Origin: Pseudomonas sp. MYb118
Lineage (GTDB): Bacteria; Pseudomonadota; Gammaproteobacteria; Pseudomonadales; Pseudomonadaceae
Length of the DNA stretch: 64,000 bases
Assembly: GCF_040947875.1 (NCBI RefSeq)
Contig: NZ_JBFRXN010000004.1
Location: 248,001 to 312,000, forward strand
Direction of reading: 5' to 3'
Below are positions 51,901 through 58,332 of the stretch, piece after piece (the stretch's first letter is position 1; the number at the start of each line of letters is the position of its first letter). The notes beneath the pieces were generated by a model. It searched no databases and was not told where the DNA came from. It saw nothing but the letters and a program-made list of their open reading frames with translations. The translations under genes and the position numbers were made by a program.

Positions 51901-53476
51901 GCAGGGCATGTTGCAGGTGGGCAATGTCGCCACCCCGGCATCGCTCGCTGGCCAGGTGACCGTGGCCAATGGCGCGGGTCTGAGCGGTAACGGCAGTGTC
52001 GGTTCGGTGGTCAACCACGGTGTGTTCGCCTCTGGCGGGCCGGCCGGAAGACTCGGCGTCGCCGGTAACCTCACCAACGCCGCCAATGGCGTACTGGCGC
52101 TGACGGTCAGTTCACCGGAGGCCACGCCGCTGGTGATCGGCGGCAGCGCGGCGCTGGCGGGAGCGCTGCAAGTCGACAGCCTGGCGCCGTTCAGCGGCAA
52201 TGCCGCGTACTCGCTGATCACGGCGGGCGGTGGCATCACCGGCACCTTTGCCACCACCAATCTGTCGGACTTCGCGTTCTACAACGCGTCCTTGCTGTAC
52301 GACACCAATCAGGTGACGCTGGCGGTGAGCCGCAACGGCAACACCTTCGTCGATGTGGCCGCCACCGGCAATCAGCGCCGCGTGGCCTCGGCCCTGTTGC
52401 GCAATGGTGCGGCCGGGGACACCTTGCGCAATGAAATCCTCAACCTCGACACCGCCAGTGTTCGTGCGGCCTACGACAGTCTGTCCGGGGAAATCCACGC
52501 CAGCACTGCCAGCGCGATCCTCGAGGACTCGCGCTACATTCGCGACGCGGTCAACGACCGTATGCGCCAGCCGTCGTGCTCCCGTGCAGACGACCCGCGC
52601 CGCGCGCTGGCGCCCAGTGACAACCAGCTGAGCAGCAGCGGTTGCCACGGCGAGATGGTCGGTTGGGCCCGTGCGCTCGGTGCCTGGGGCGAGTCCGACG
52701 GCGACAGCAACAGCGCCAGCCTGGACCGCAACCTCAGTGGTTTCATGCTCGGCACCGACAAGCAGCTCGATGATCAATGGCGGGTCGGCATGGCTGCCGG
52801 TTACACCCGCAGCGACATCGACGCCCATGACCGCCGCTCCGATGCCACGGTGGAGAGCTACCACCTGGCCGCGTACCTCAGCTCGCAGTTCGACGCCCTG
52901 GCCGTGCGCCTGGGCGCGGCTTACAGCTGGCACGACATCGAGAGCAAACGTAACGTCAGCGTCGGCACCTACGATGACCGCCTGAAAGCCCATTACGATG
53001 CCCGCAGCGCCCAGGTCTTCGGTGAAGTCGGTTATGCCATCGAAGCCGGTGGTATCGCCCTGGAACCGTTCGCCGGTCTCTCCTACGTCAACTACGACAG
53101 CGACACCGCCAAGGAAAAAGGCGGGGTAGGGCGACTGGAGGCCGATGCCGACCAGGACATCACGTTCTCCACCGTGGGCCTGCGTGCTGGCAAGGTGATC
53201 AAGCTGGAGAGCGGCGGGCAATTCACCCCGCGCGCGGCCATCGGCTGGCGCCACGCCTTCGGCGACACCAAGCCTGATGCCGACCTGACCTTCATTGACG
53301 GCGGCGCCTCGTTCACCACCCAGGGGGTACCGATTGCCAAGGATGCTGCGGTGGTCGAAGCGGGGGTGGACTTCCAGATCAGCCAGAGCGGGAAGTTGGG
53401 GATTGGCTACTCGGGGCAGTTGTCGAGCGAGAGCAAGGACCATGCGATGACGGTGAGTTTCAGTATGGGCTTCTGA
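42953..53476 (+). CDS. Giant autotransporter adhesin with nested beta-strand repeats
   Basis: A 3507-residue type V secreted protein, the largest gene in the window. It starts with GTG at 42953 behind a strong AAGGAG. A signal peptide (about 1-38, ending PEAEA) precedes the passenger, then a C-terminal beta-barrel (about residues 3235-3507, closing SFSMGF). The passenger holds about 24 autotransporter-associated (PATR) repeats, each with the pattern LTLNGANTYSGGTTLNAGTL and ALGSG. A second module, ending in VQFWDGG..GTW..NWTN and AVFQGTAGTVTV, occurs three times (near 47330-47950, 49510-50150 and 51080-51710) and divides the passenger into super-blocks. It is probably a surface adhesin or biofilm factor; the cargo has no enzyme motif that I see. 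The repetition makes assembly errors and length variation likely. Confidence 0.93.
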   Translation: MQARSGVAIVSRFSLLSLAVRCGIAGLMLTTVIPEAEATCSTAGSIVTCTGVPSLPLFLNNFTSPSNNLTVNVNSGAQMNATLGGRVLDLTGVNVTLNNSGTIDPALLGLVSVLSGGAFIGSGLTSTVSVLNNASGLMRGTGMLLGLNLTSVDGLALGVNNAGGGTTSITNNGTITSTGLSVGGITLADTPVIGVWGGSQVNMTNSSSGTINGRIAFETSAGGNTFINAGNITGGVSMGVNSANTFTAVTGSSVNVGDGVQISVGLGGLLNINLTFAPTGKVDGGAGGVNSLVLQNPLGIGGGITGSGTASSNTYINFNNLAINSGTWTLQGPLVSGATTINGGLVNFNDNATFGSGILTVNGGSLQASTGGLTLANLISLGTNGMTIQGGNNLTLGSVISGVGGLTKSGAGQLTLNGVNTYAGTTTLNGGTVALGNNQALSTGTINVNGASTLAAPGNISLSNAITLGAGLTTSGAGALTLSGLLTGGSGLTKTGTGSLTLSGANTGYSGTTALNAGTLLVTNNNALGSGALNTAAGTSLDSTANVSLSNNIGMTGALNVLGSNALTLAGILSGTGSITKNGTASLTLTGNNTNSGITALNAGTLFVGSNTALGTGALNTAAGTTLDATAAVALANAINVAANLTIGGTQALTLNGVIAGAGGLIKNGTAALTLGNTNTFIGNTALNAGTLILAANNALGSGSLNAAAGTTLDASTAVSLNSAVALAGNLNIGGSANLTLGGVVSGNGGLTKNGTANLILGSANTFLDGTTLNAGTLTVGNAAALGTGNLTVGGVSTLDSNAAITLANNVILNDTLRIGGSNALTLGGVVSGTSQLVKSGSANLSLTGVNTHQGGTVLNAGSITVGNNAALGTGQLSVEGAGSLLSSGNVTLNNAINLNATLTTGGANPLTLGGVISGGSGLIKTGASTLTLNGSNTYSGNTALNAGSLIVGSNTALGTGVLNAANGTTLDAGAAVSLANNANVAGTLNIGGSNALTLGGVVAGVGGLTKNGAADLTLNGANTYFGNTALNAGKLIVGSNTALGSGTLNAAANTTLDSNTAVSLGNAVNLAGALNVGGTANLTLTGLVNGAGSLVKNGTANLILNAANGYLGGTTLNAGTLTVGNSSALGSGALTVGGAATLDSNSPLVNLSNNVALNAALSVGGTQDLTLGGVVSGTGSLIKNGAANLTLNGVNTYQGGTTLNAGTLTLGTSGALGSGGLTVGGAATLDNSSAFSLGNNLTLNAGLTLAGNNDLTFGGVIDGAGSLIKNGLADLTLSGSNTFTGALNIVSGSVTTLNANALGNTSGVNIGAGAGLNLGSNASLAALTGSGSVQTGVGTTLTVGGVNSTSTFDGDISGGGGLTKVGTGTLNLTGINGLTGNTTVNGGILNLSGSLASGQVNVNTGGTVTGSGSMLGTLNVNSGGTLALASGSNLSAGSLVLGAGSNVDVALGAPSTTSLMNVGGNLTLDGNLNVTDAGGFGVGVYRLFNYTGALTNLGLEVASVPVGFGLGDLVVQTGVANQINIQVSAPNSNIRFWDGSQTVANGTVDGGTGTWTAVGSNWTNTNGTLNQTWAGDFAVFQGTAGTVTVDGTQLFTGLQFMTDGYNLVNGTAGQLTAVNGSGGTTAVRVDPGVTATIGVNINGSGILNKLDTGTLVLNGANTYTGGTALDGGKIVVGNNAALGSGQLTANAGTQLDSNTAVILNNAVALNGNLTVVGSNALTLNGVIGGTGGLIKNGTASLTLGGNNAFIGPVALNAGGLILASNTALGSSTLNAANGTTLDSSAAVSAGNNFNLAGNLGIIGSNGLTLDGTVSGAGSLTKNGAANLTLNGSNNFLGGVTLNAGTLTVGSNTAIGLGNLTVGGASALDSNSVLTLANSVVLNANLTNVGSSDLTLGGIISGTGGLVKNGASNLTLNGPNLYSGGTTLNAGTLTLGTPGALGLGALTVAGASTLDNSTPLLLANNVNVNANLNVAGNNNLTLGGVIAGAGTLTKNGSSDLTLSGNNTFSGTFDVQGGSLTTLSGNALGNNAAVNLGTATALNLGASTSIASLTGSGTANIGSGNTLSIGGNNSSSLFAGTLSGSGGLTKLGTGTLTLSGLNDLTGDTNVNAGSLLVNGSLDSANVLVNNGGTLGGNGSLTGAVTVADGGHLALATGNTLSVNSLALSANSNLDVGLGAPVSGGGSALLNVGGNLTLDGTLNVSDLGGFGTGVYRIINYTGGLTDNGLLIGSVPGGVAPGDLQLQTNIGNQINLLVTTAGVSVQFWDGGQQAPNGQIDGGSGTWGGSNTNWTNVDGTLNQTWANSFAVFQGTAGTVTVNGTQNITGMQFVTDGYNLQNGTAGALNLVNGSLGNASIRVDPNATATIGVALNGTGTLGKYDTGTLVLNAANGYTGGTALNGGSLVVGNDAALGTGVLTAANGTTLDSNTSVSLANDVLLNGALNIGGSNALSLDGVISGTGSLIKSGADSLTLNGNNTYGGGTQLKGGTLILGNNSAISSGALGVLGNATLDSSAALQLANAIDLGAQLTLAGTQDTTLLGAITGGGSLVKNGNGELLLSGANTYSGGTTLNGGTTRGDTSSLQGAIVNNAALVFEQNSNGTYTGNLTGAGTLSKTGTGELLLTGNNGFTGNTDVQAGVLRVNGSLNSANVSIASGAKLGGSGQLGGAVQMANGSTLLGGGSATALSLGSLALSSGTNLDFSLGSATSSTTVIDVAGNLTLDGTLNISNAGGFGTGVYQLFRYGGTLTDNGLVYGSLPVSAANLSLQTALANQVNLLVQGTPGEVQFWNGGKTNPDGTISGGSGVWGPDTNWTDPTGNQALGANGQFAVFGGQGGTVTVAGNQNFTGLQVLDNGYSLVAGTNGSLTPVNGPGGSLAAVRINAGVTTEIAAPLVGSGGIEKLDSGTLVLSGANTYSGGTTVSGGTLIGNSTSLQGNILNNSLLVFLQNVDGQFNGLLNGIGTLAKRGSGTLLLTGTQPFSGAVAVEQGMLQVGNVATPASLAGQVTVANGAGLSGNGSVGSVVNHGVFASGGPAGRLGVAGNLTNAANGVLALTVSSPEATPLVIGGSAALAGALQVDSLAPFSGNAAYSLITAGGGITGTFATTNLSDFAFYNASLLYDTNQVTLAVSRNGNTFVDVAATGNQRRVASALLRNGAAGDTLRNEILNLDTASVRAAYDSLSGEIHASTASAILEDSRYIRDAVNDRMRQPSCSRADDPRRALAPSDNQLSSSGCHGEMVGWARALGAWGESDGDSNSASLDRNLSGFMLGTDKQLDDQWRVGMAAGYTRSDIDAHDRRSDATVESYHLAAYLSSQFDALAVRLGAAYSWHDIESKRNVSVGTYDDRLKAHYDARSAQVFGEVGYAIEAGGIALEPFAGLSYVNYDSDTAKEKGGVGRLEADADQDITFSTVGLRAGKVIKLESGGQFTPRAAIGWRHAFGDTKPDADLTFIDGGASFTTQGVPIAKDAAVVEAGVDFQISQSGKLGIGYSGQLSSESKDHAMTVSFSMGF

Positions 53477-53504
53477 TTGAGGGGTGAGGTGTTCTTGCGG
53501 GCCT

Positions 53505-53580
53505 CATCGCGAGCAAGCTCGCTCCTACAGGGATCTGTGTCGTTCACAAATCCACTGTAGGAGCGAGCTTGCTCGCGATG
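53505..53580. repeat. REP pair after the autotransporter
   Basis: Two REP units in inverted order with a loop of about 25 bases, between the convergent autotransporter and phosphatase genes. Confidence 0.85.
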
Positions 53581-53604
53581 GGGCCCTAACAGCCACCACA
53601 CAAC

Positions 53605-54279
53605 TCAAGTCGGACAAGTCTCCTGCCCATTATCCAACCCCTGCTTGTAGCTGTGGCTCTGCAAGCTGGCCTCGCCGTTGTGCCAGGTCAGGGTCAGCAC
53701 ATACAGCGAGTCGAAATCGCCTGACTCCCAGTCGTCGGTGATGTTCTGCTTTTTGCCCACCGCACGGCCGGCAACCTTGTTGATCAGCTCCGGCAGATAG
53801 CCGTGGGACCAGGCGGTGTAGATCACCGAGTTGTGGTACTTGTTGCTCAGCAGTTCATTGGCCAGGTCGCTGGTGTCGTTGGCGGAGTAGTCGATGTTCA
53901 CCGGCAGGCCGAGCTTGATTGCGCTGGGGCTGATGGTCATCAATGGGCGGATGTAGCTGTAGGAATTATCCTGTTCGCCTTCCTCGACATTGCGCGTCGG
54001 GTTGGCGGCGAACACGTAGTTGGCCTTGCCGAATTTTTCCGGCAGCAGCGTCGCCAGGTCAATAGCCCGGTTCAGGCCCTGGCAGTTGAGCTGGCCCAGG
54101 CCGCCTTCGGGTTTCTCGGCGTGACGCAGGAACACCAGCGTCTGGGTGCCGTTCTTCGGTTGCGCACGGCTCTCGCTGGATTCGAGCGACAGGAACACGC
54201 CGCCGGCGACCAGCAGGGAGGGCAGCAGAACCAACGCCCGAGGCTTCAGGCGTTGCAGGTATTTCAAAGGATTCATCAT
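53605..54279 (-). CDS. Exported histidine phosphatase-family protein
   Basis: A 224-residue protein with an N-terminal hydrophobic helix (LVLLPSLLVAGGVFLSL, about residues 16-32) acting as a signal or anchor. The catalytic motif of the histidine phosphatase superfamily is LRHAEKP (about 50-56); a second His for the site is in TAWSHGYLPEL. The substrate is unknown; the position suggests an envelope or periplasmic role. Two adjacent ATGs (54279, 54276) are possible. It is convergent with the autotransporter gene and shows no link to it. Confidence 0.8.
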   Translation of the reverse strand: MMNPLKYLQRLKPRALVLLPSLLVAGGVFLSLESSESRAQPKNGTQTLVFLRHAEKPEGGLGQLNCQGLNRAIDLATLLPEKFGKANYVFAANPTRNVEEGEQDNSYSYIRPLMTISPSAIKLGLPVNIDYSANDTSDLANELLSNKYHNSVIYTAWSHGYLPELINKVAGRAVGKKQNITDDWESGDFDSLYVLTLTWHNGEASLQSHSYKQGLDNGQETCPT

Positions 54280-54636
54280 GGAATTGGCGTTTCTTCAGCT
54301 CGTTCGGTTAAGGCTGACAAACCCTTGCACCCTGCGTTTCCAAGTCGGGTGTTTTCCATGTCGTGAAGCCGGTCCGTGTCCGAAAGGGCAAAACTCAGAG
54401 TCCACTCAAGCCCGTTTGGTTCGATTCCGACGTTGCGCGCAACAAAGTACCGATGACCTCGAACGGGTTGAAGCAGAGGTTATCGACAGGATGTTGCGGA
54501 TTTGTGGATACGGTACACGGCCTGCGTGTCGATGGAATCCATGTGGGGTCGATCTTGTCTATCAGCACAATTGATGCGCCAAAAAGCCCGGCGGCCACTA
54601 TGATCGTCGCTCTCAATCTTTTCGTGGATCCCACCG
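54280..54636. other. Gap with no supported gene
   Basis: Short open frames on both strands lack ribosome sites and family features, so I call no gene. A perfect 12-base palindrome, GTTGCGCGCAAC, is at 54432-54443 and could be a regulator site for the flanking divergent genes. Confidence 0.6.
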
Positions 54637-55344
54637 ATGACTGATCTGTCTGCGTTCCCCATCACCCGCAAATGGCCGGCCCAATACCCCGAGTGGATCC
54701 AGCTCTACTCGTTGCCGACCCCCAACGGCGTCAAGGTGTCGATCATGCTCGAAGAGATCGGCCTGCCCTACGAGCCGCACCGCGTGGGTTTCGAGAACAA
54801 TGACCAGATGTCTGCGGAGTTTCTGTCACTGAACCCCAACAACAAGATCCCGGCGATCCTCGACCCGCACGGTCCGGGCGAAAAACCGCTGGCGTTGTTC
54901 GAGTCCGGTGCGATCCTGATCTACCTGGCGGACAAGAGCGGGCAATTGCTGGCCCAGGAAGGCGAGGCCCGCTACGAGACGATCCAGTGGCTGATGTTCC
55001 AGATGGGCGGCATCGGCCCGATGTTCGGCCAGCTCGGTTTCTTCAACAAGTTTGCTGGCAAGGACTATGAAGACAAGCGTCCACGCGACCGCTACGTCGA
55101 GGAAAGCAAACGCCTGCTCAAGGTCCTCGACACCCGTTTGGAAGGCCGTGACTGGATCATGGGCGAGCGCTACACCATCGCCGACATCGCCACCTTCCCG
55201 TGGGTGCGCAACCTGATCGGCTTCTATGAAGCAGGCGACCTGGTGGGCATCGACAACTTCCCCAACGTGACCCGCGTGCTCGAGCGCTTCCTGGCACGGC
55301 CGGCGGTGGTGCGCGGGCTGGAAATCCCGAAAGCGGTTTCCTGA
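54637..55344 (+). CDS. Glutathione S-transferase-family protein (YfcG/YghU-like)
   Basis: A 235-residue GST. The thioredoxin-like N-domain has YSLPTPNGVKVSIMLEEIGL, SLNPNNKIPAILD and LFESGAILIYLA; the helical C-domain has MFQMGGIGPMFGQLGFF and YTIADIATFPWV. The TPNG and NKIPA blocks are those of the nu-class YfcG/YghU proteins, which act as glutathione-dependent disulphide reductases rather than classical transferases. It is expected in the cytosol. It starts at 54637 with a weak ribosome site and stands alone before hemB. Confidence 0.88.
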   Translation: MTDLSAFPITRKWPAQYPEWIQLYSLPTPNGVKVSIMLEEIGLPYEPHRVGFENNDQMSAEFLSLNPNNKIPAILDPHGPGEKPLALFESGAILIYLADKSGQLLAQEGEARYETIQWLMFQMGGIGPMFGQLGFFNKFAGKDYEDKRPRDRYVEESKRLLKVLDTRLEGRDWIMGERYTIADIATFPWVRNLIGFYEAGDLVGIDNFPNVTRVLERFLARPAVVRGLEIPKAVS

Positions 55345-55362
55345 GTTCACTCAGACCAGCAA

Positions 55363-55452
55363 CTGTGGGAGCGGGCTTGCTCGCGATGGCGGCGGCATGT
55401 CCGAAAAGGATGTGACTGACCAACCGCTATCGCGAGCAGGCTCGCTCCCACA
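55363..55452. repeat. REPIN
   Basis: An inverted REP pair between the GST gene and hemB. Confidence 0.85.
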
Positions 55453-55582
55453 AATGGACATGGGCATCGCAGGATTATTGCCAAAGCAGTAACGGTTTTT
55501 CCTCCTGACGGGTTTGTACCACCGGGTCCACAGGCATAAGCTCTCGCCCCCTACGACTTTCGTCTTACCTTCAGGAAGGTTC

Positions 55583-56557
55583 ATGTCCAGCCAGTTCCCC
55601 GAAGCACGTCCACGCCGTCTGCGGCGCAATGCGAGCCTGCGCAGCCTGTTCCAGGAAACCGAATTCAGCCTGAACGACCTGGTGTTGCCGATCTTCGTCG
55701 AGGAAGACATCGACGATTTCGTGCCGATCCAGAGCATGCCGGGTGTGATGCGTATTCCGGAAAAGAAGCTGGCCGGGGAGATCGAGCGTTATGCCCGGGC
55801 CGGGATCAAGTCGGTGATGACTTTCGGCGTGTCCCATCACCTGGACGGCAACGGCAGCGACACCTGGCGCGAGAACGGGCTGGTGTCGCGCATGTCGCGC
55901 ATCGCCAAGGACGCGGTGCCGGAGATGATCGTCATGTCCGACACCTGCTTCTGTGAATACACCGACCATGGCCACTGCGGCGTGCTGCACAACCATGAAG
56001 TCGACAACGACCAGACCCTGATCAACCTGGGCAAGCAGGCCGTGGCTGCGGCGCGGGCGGGGGCCGATGTGATTGCGCCATCGGCGGCGATGGACGGGCA
56101 GGTCCAGGCGATTCGCCGGGCGCTGGATGGCGCCGGTTTCACCCAGACCGCGATCATGGCCTACTCGACCAAGTTTGCCTCGGCGCTCTACGGCCCGTTC
56201 CGCGAAGCCGGCGGCAGCGCACTCAAGGGCGACCGCAAAGGCTACCAGATGAACCCGATGAATCGCCGCGAAGCGCTGCGTGAATCGCTGCTCGACGAGC
56301 AGGAAGGCGCCGACGCGCTGATGGTCAAGCCGGCTGGCGCCTACCTGGACATCATTCGCGACATCCGCGAAGCCTCGAACCTGCCACTGTCGGCGTATCA
56401 GGTGAGCGGCGAGTACGCGATGATCAAATTCGCCGCCCAGGCCGGTGCCATCGACGAAGACCGCGTGGTGCGCGAAAGCCTCGGCGCGATCAAGCGGGCC
56501 GGGGCGGACTTGATCTTCACCTACTTCGCGATGGACCTGGCGTTGGCGGGGATCTGA
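55583..56557 (+). CDS. hemB: Delta-aminolevulinic acid dehydratase (porphobilinogen synthase), zinc-binding type
   Basis: A 324-residue HemB. It joins two 5-aminolevulinate molecules into porphobilinogen in haem and B12 synthesis. Both Schiff-base lysines are present, K197 (AYSTKFAS) and K249 ([10 protein letters not shown]). The metal site reads [14 protein letters not shown], with cysteines C122, C124 and C132, the zinc-dependent type found in E. coli. P. aeruginosa HemB instead has aspartates there and is magnesium-dependent, so this may be a second paralogue. The start at 55583 follows GGAAG. It is flanked by REP pairs and shows no operon partner. Confidence 0.94.
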   Translation: MSSQFPEARPRRLRRNASLRSLFQETEFSLNDLVLPIFVEEDIDDFVPIQSMPGVMRIPEKKLAGEIERYARAGIKSVMTFGVSHHLDGNGSDTWRENGLVSRMSRIAKDAVPEMIVMSDTCFCEYTDHGHCGVLHNHEVDNDQTLINLGKQAVAAARAGADVIAPSAAMDGQVQAIRRALDGAGFTQTAIMAYSTKFASALYGPFREAGGSALKGDRKGYQMNPMNRREALRESLLDEQEGADALMVKPAGAYLDIIRDIREASNLPLSAYQVSGEYAMIKFAAQAGAIDEDRVVRESLGAIKRAGADLIFTYFAMDLALAGI

Positions 56558-56561
56558 TCCT

Positions 56562-56652
56562 CTGTGGGAGCGAGCCTGCTCGCGATGGCGGCTTAACATT
56601 CACCAAATGTATGGCCTGTTCAAACGCTATCGCGAGCAGGCTCGCTCCCACA
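56562..56652. repeat. REPIN
   Basis: An inverted REP pair in the 103-base space between the convergent hemB and monooxygenase genes. Confidence 0.85.
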
Positions 56653-56660
56653 TGTGAAGA

Positions 56661-58196
56661 TCAATGATCTGCAAAGTAGGGGCGGATCCCGTGCTGCCGA
56701 AAATACCGTTCGATCACCTTCGGGTCCGAGCAGGTTTCGGCAATCGCCACGTAGGTGTCCGGCCGCAGCAGGTAAAAGCCGTTGCGCCCAAGCCCCGCCG
56801 CTTCGAACGCAGGGCGCCAGCCGAGCACATGCAACGGCAGGTGATGCTCGTGGCACCAGGCGATCATTTCGTCGCTGGTGTCGCCATACACGTGCACCTG
56901 CCAGTTGGGGCACTTGAGCCCGGCAAAGTTATCCCCTTCACCGTCATGCGCCCAGGGCAGCCGGTCGCCACCGTGCACTTGCCCGGCGGTGCCGGTGCTC
57001 AAGGGCATGCCGCGATAATTGAGGGTGATCTGCGAAACAGTGCGAAACAGGAATTCGCGAGAGGCCGCGAACGAGGCCAGTTTCGGGAGCAGGAACGGGG
57101 CCAGGCGCGTGCGCAGCAGATCGGCTACACGTCCTTCGGCGGTGACGAAGCTGAACACACGATCGGTGGTGGCGACCAGTTTGCGCGCAAAGGCGATGCG
57201 CTCGGTTTCGTAGCTGTCGAGCAATTGCGGCGTGGCGCTGCCATTGAGCACGGCGGCGAGCTTCCAGGCCAGGTTGATGGCATCGCCGATGCCGGTGTTC
57301 ATGCCCTGGCCGCCCGCCGGGCTGTGCACATGGGCGGCGTCGCCTAGCAGAAAGGCACGGCCGGTGCGAAAGTGTTCGGCCACCCGGTGATGCACGCGGT
57401 AGGTCGAGAACCAGTTCACTTGCTCGATCTGCACTTTCAGGTTGTCGATGGCGCGACTGCTGACGTCCTCGAACCGCAGGGTGTCGGCGTGCTCGGCCCG
57501 TTCGTCGCGCACCGTGCCGATCAGGCGCGCACGGCCTTCGCCGGCCAGTGGAAACACCGCCAGAAAATCCGCTTCATCCAGGTCCAGGTGCAATTCGCCA
57601 TTGAGGGCGGGGCCCTTGGCCTGCACGTCGGCGACGTAGAAAATCTGCTGGTAGGTCCCGCCGGGAAACCCGGTGTCCAGGGTTTTGCGCACAATCGAGC
57701 GGGCACCGTCGCAGCCCGCCAGGTAACACGCCTGGCAGGTTTCTTCCTGGCCATCGGGCAGGCGCAGACGGGCGGTGAGGGTGTCGCCGTTTTCCTCGAA
57801 ATGTTCGAGGGTGGTGTTGCGCTCGACGTGTACGCCCAGGTTTTCCAGGCGTTCGATCAACAGCCGTTCGTGCTCGTCCTGGGGGAATATCTCGAGAAAG
57901 GCATAAGGAGTCAGGCCTTCGCCGACCTTGCTCAACGGCAAGCGGGTCACCGGTTCGCCCTTGACCCAGAAGTTGGCGGCGGCCACGCGATGCCCGTTCC
58001 TGATCACCGCGTCGCTGAGGTCCAGTTGCCGATACAACTCCAGCGTGCGCGCCTGCACCGCCAACGCCCGCGACGTGGTGCCGGGGGCCGACGTCTTGTC
58101 GATGATGCGCACACGGATCTTCAGCTTGCTCAGCCACAGCGCGAGCACCAGCCCGGTGGGGCCTGCGCCGACGATCAGCACGTCGCTGCGGTTCAT
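56661..58196 (-). CDS. FAD-dependent aromatic monooxygenase (class A)
   Basis: A 511-residue flavoprotein hydroxylase. FAD-binding motifs are GAGPTG (residues 10-15), the DG motif YLAGCDGARSIVR and GDAAHVHSPAGGQG (about 284-297); a C-terminal thioredoxin-like domain is indicated by the length and by LLRPDTYVAIA. Such enzymes hydroxylate phenols or polyketide-like aromatics with NAD(P)H and O2. The substrate is not readable here. The start at 58196 follows GAGGACGG; the frame further upstream is REP sequence. It lies downstream of the siderophore receptor gene on the same strand, separated by a REP pair. Confidence 0.87.
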   Translation of the reverse strand: MNRSDVLIVGAGPTGLVLALWLSKLKIRVRIIDKTSAPGTTSRALAVQARTLELYRQLDLSDAVIRNGHRVAAANFWVKGEPVTRLPLSKVGEGLTPYAFLEIFPQDEHERLLIERLENLGVHVERNTTLEHFEENGDTLTARLRLPDGQEETCQACYLAGCDGARSIVRKTLDTGFPGGTYQQIFYVADVQAKGPALNGELHLDLDEADFLAVFPLAGEGRARLIGTVRDERAEHADTLRFEDVSSRAIDNLKVQIEQVNWFSTYRVHHRVAEHFRTGRAFLLGDAAHVHSPAGGQGMNTGIGDAINLAWKLAAVLNGSATPQLLDSYETERIAFARKLVATTDRVFSFVTAEGRVADLLRTRLAPFLLPKLASFAASREFLFRTVSQITLNYRGMPLSTGTAGQVHGGDRLPWAHDGEGDNFAGLKCPNWQVHVYGDTSDEMIAWCHEHHLPLHVLGWRPAFEAAGLGRNGFYLLRPDTYVAIAETCSDPKVIERYFRQHGIRPYFADH

Positions 58197-58220
58197 AATT
58201 CCGTCCTCGATTGCCCGTCC

Positions 58221-58308
58221 CTGTGGGAGCGAGCCTGCTCGCGATGGCGCAGTGTCAGTCACCATTGATGTTGGCCCCGAAACATCGCGAGCAGGCTCGC
58301 TCCCACAG
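58221..58308. repeat. REPIN
   Basis: An inverted REP pair between the siderophore receptor and monooxygenase genes. Confidence 0.85.
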
Positions 58309-58332
58309 CGGTGTAAGCAGGGCCAATAGCGA

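Noticed and set aside
42965..52018. Open minus-strand frame of about 3000 codons opposite the autotransporter
   Set aside because: It mirrors the repetitive, GC-biased passenger codons of the real gene, has no start signals, no signal peptide and no recognisable domain; the plus-strand frame has signal peptide, repeats and a barrel.
54363..54644. Small plus-strand ORF of 93 codons upstream of the GST gene
   Set aside because: It overlaps the GST start, has no ribosome site and no recognisable features.
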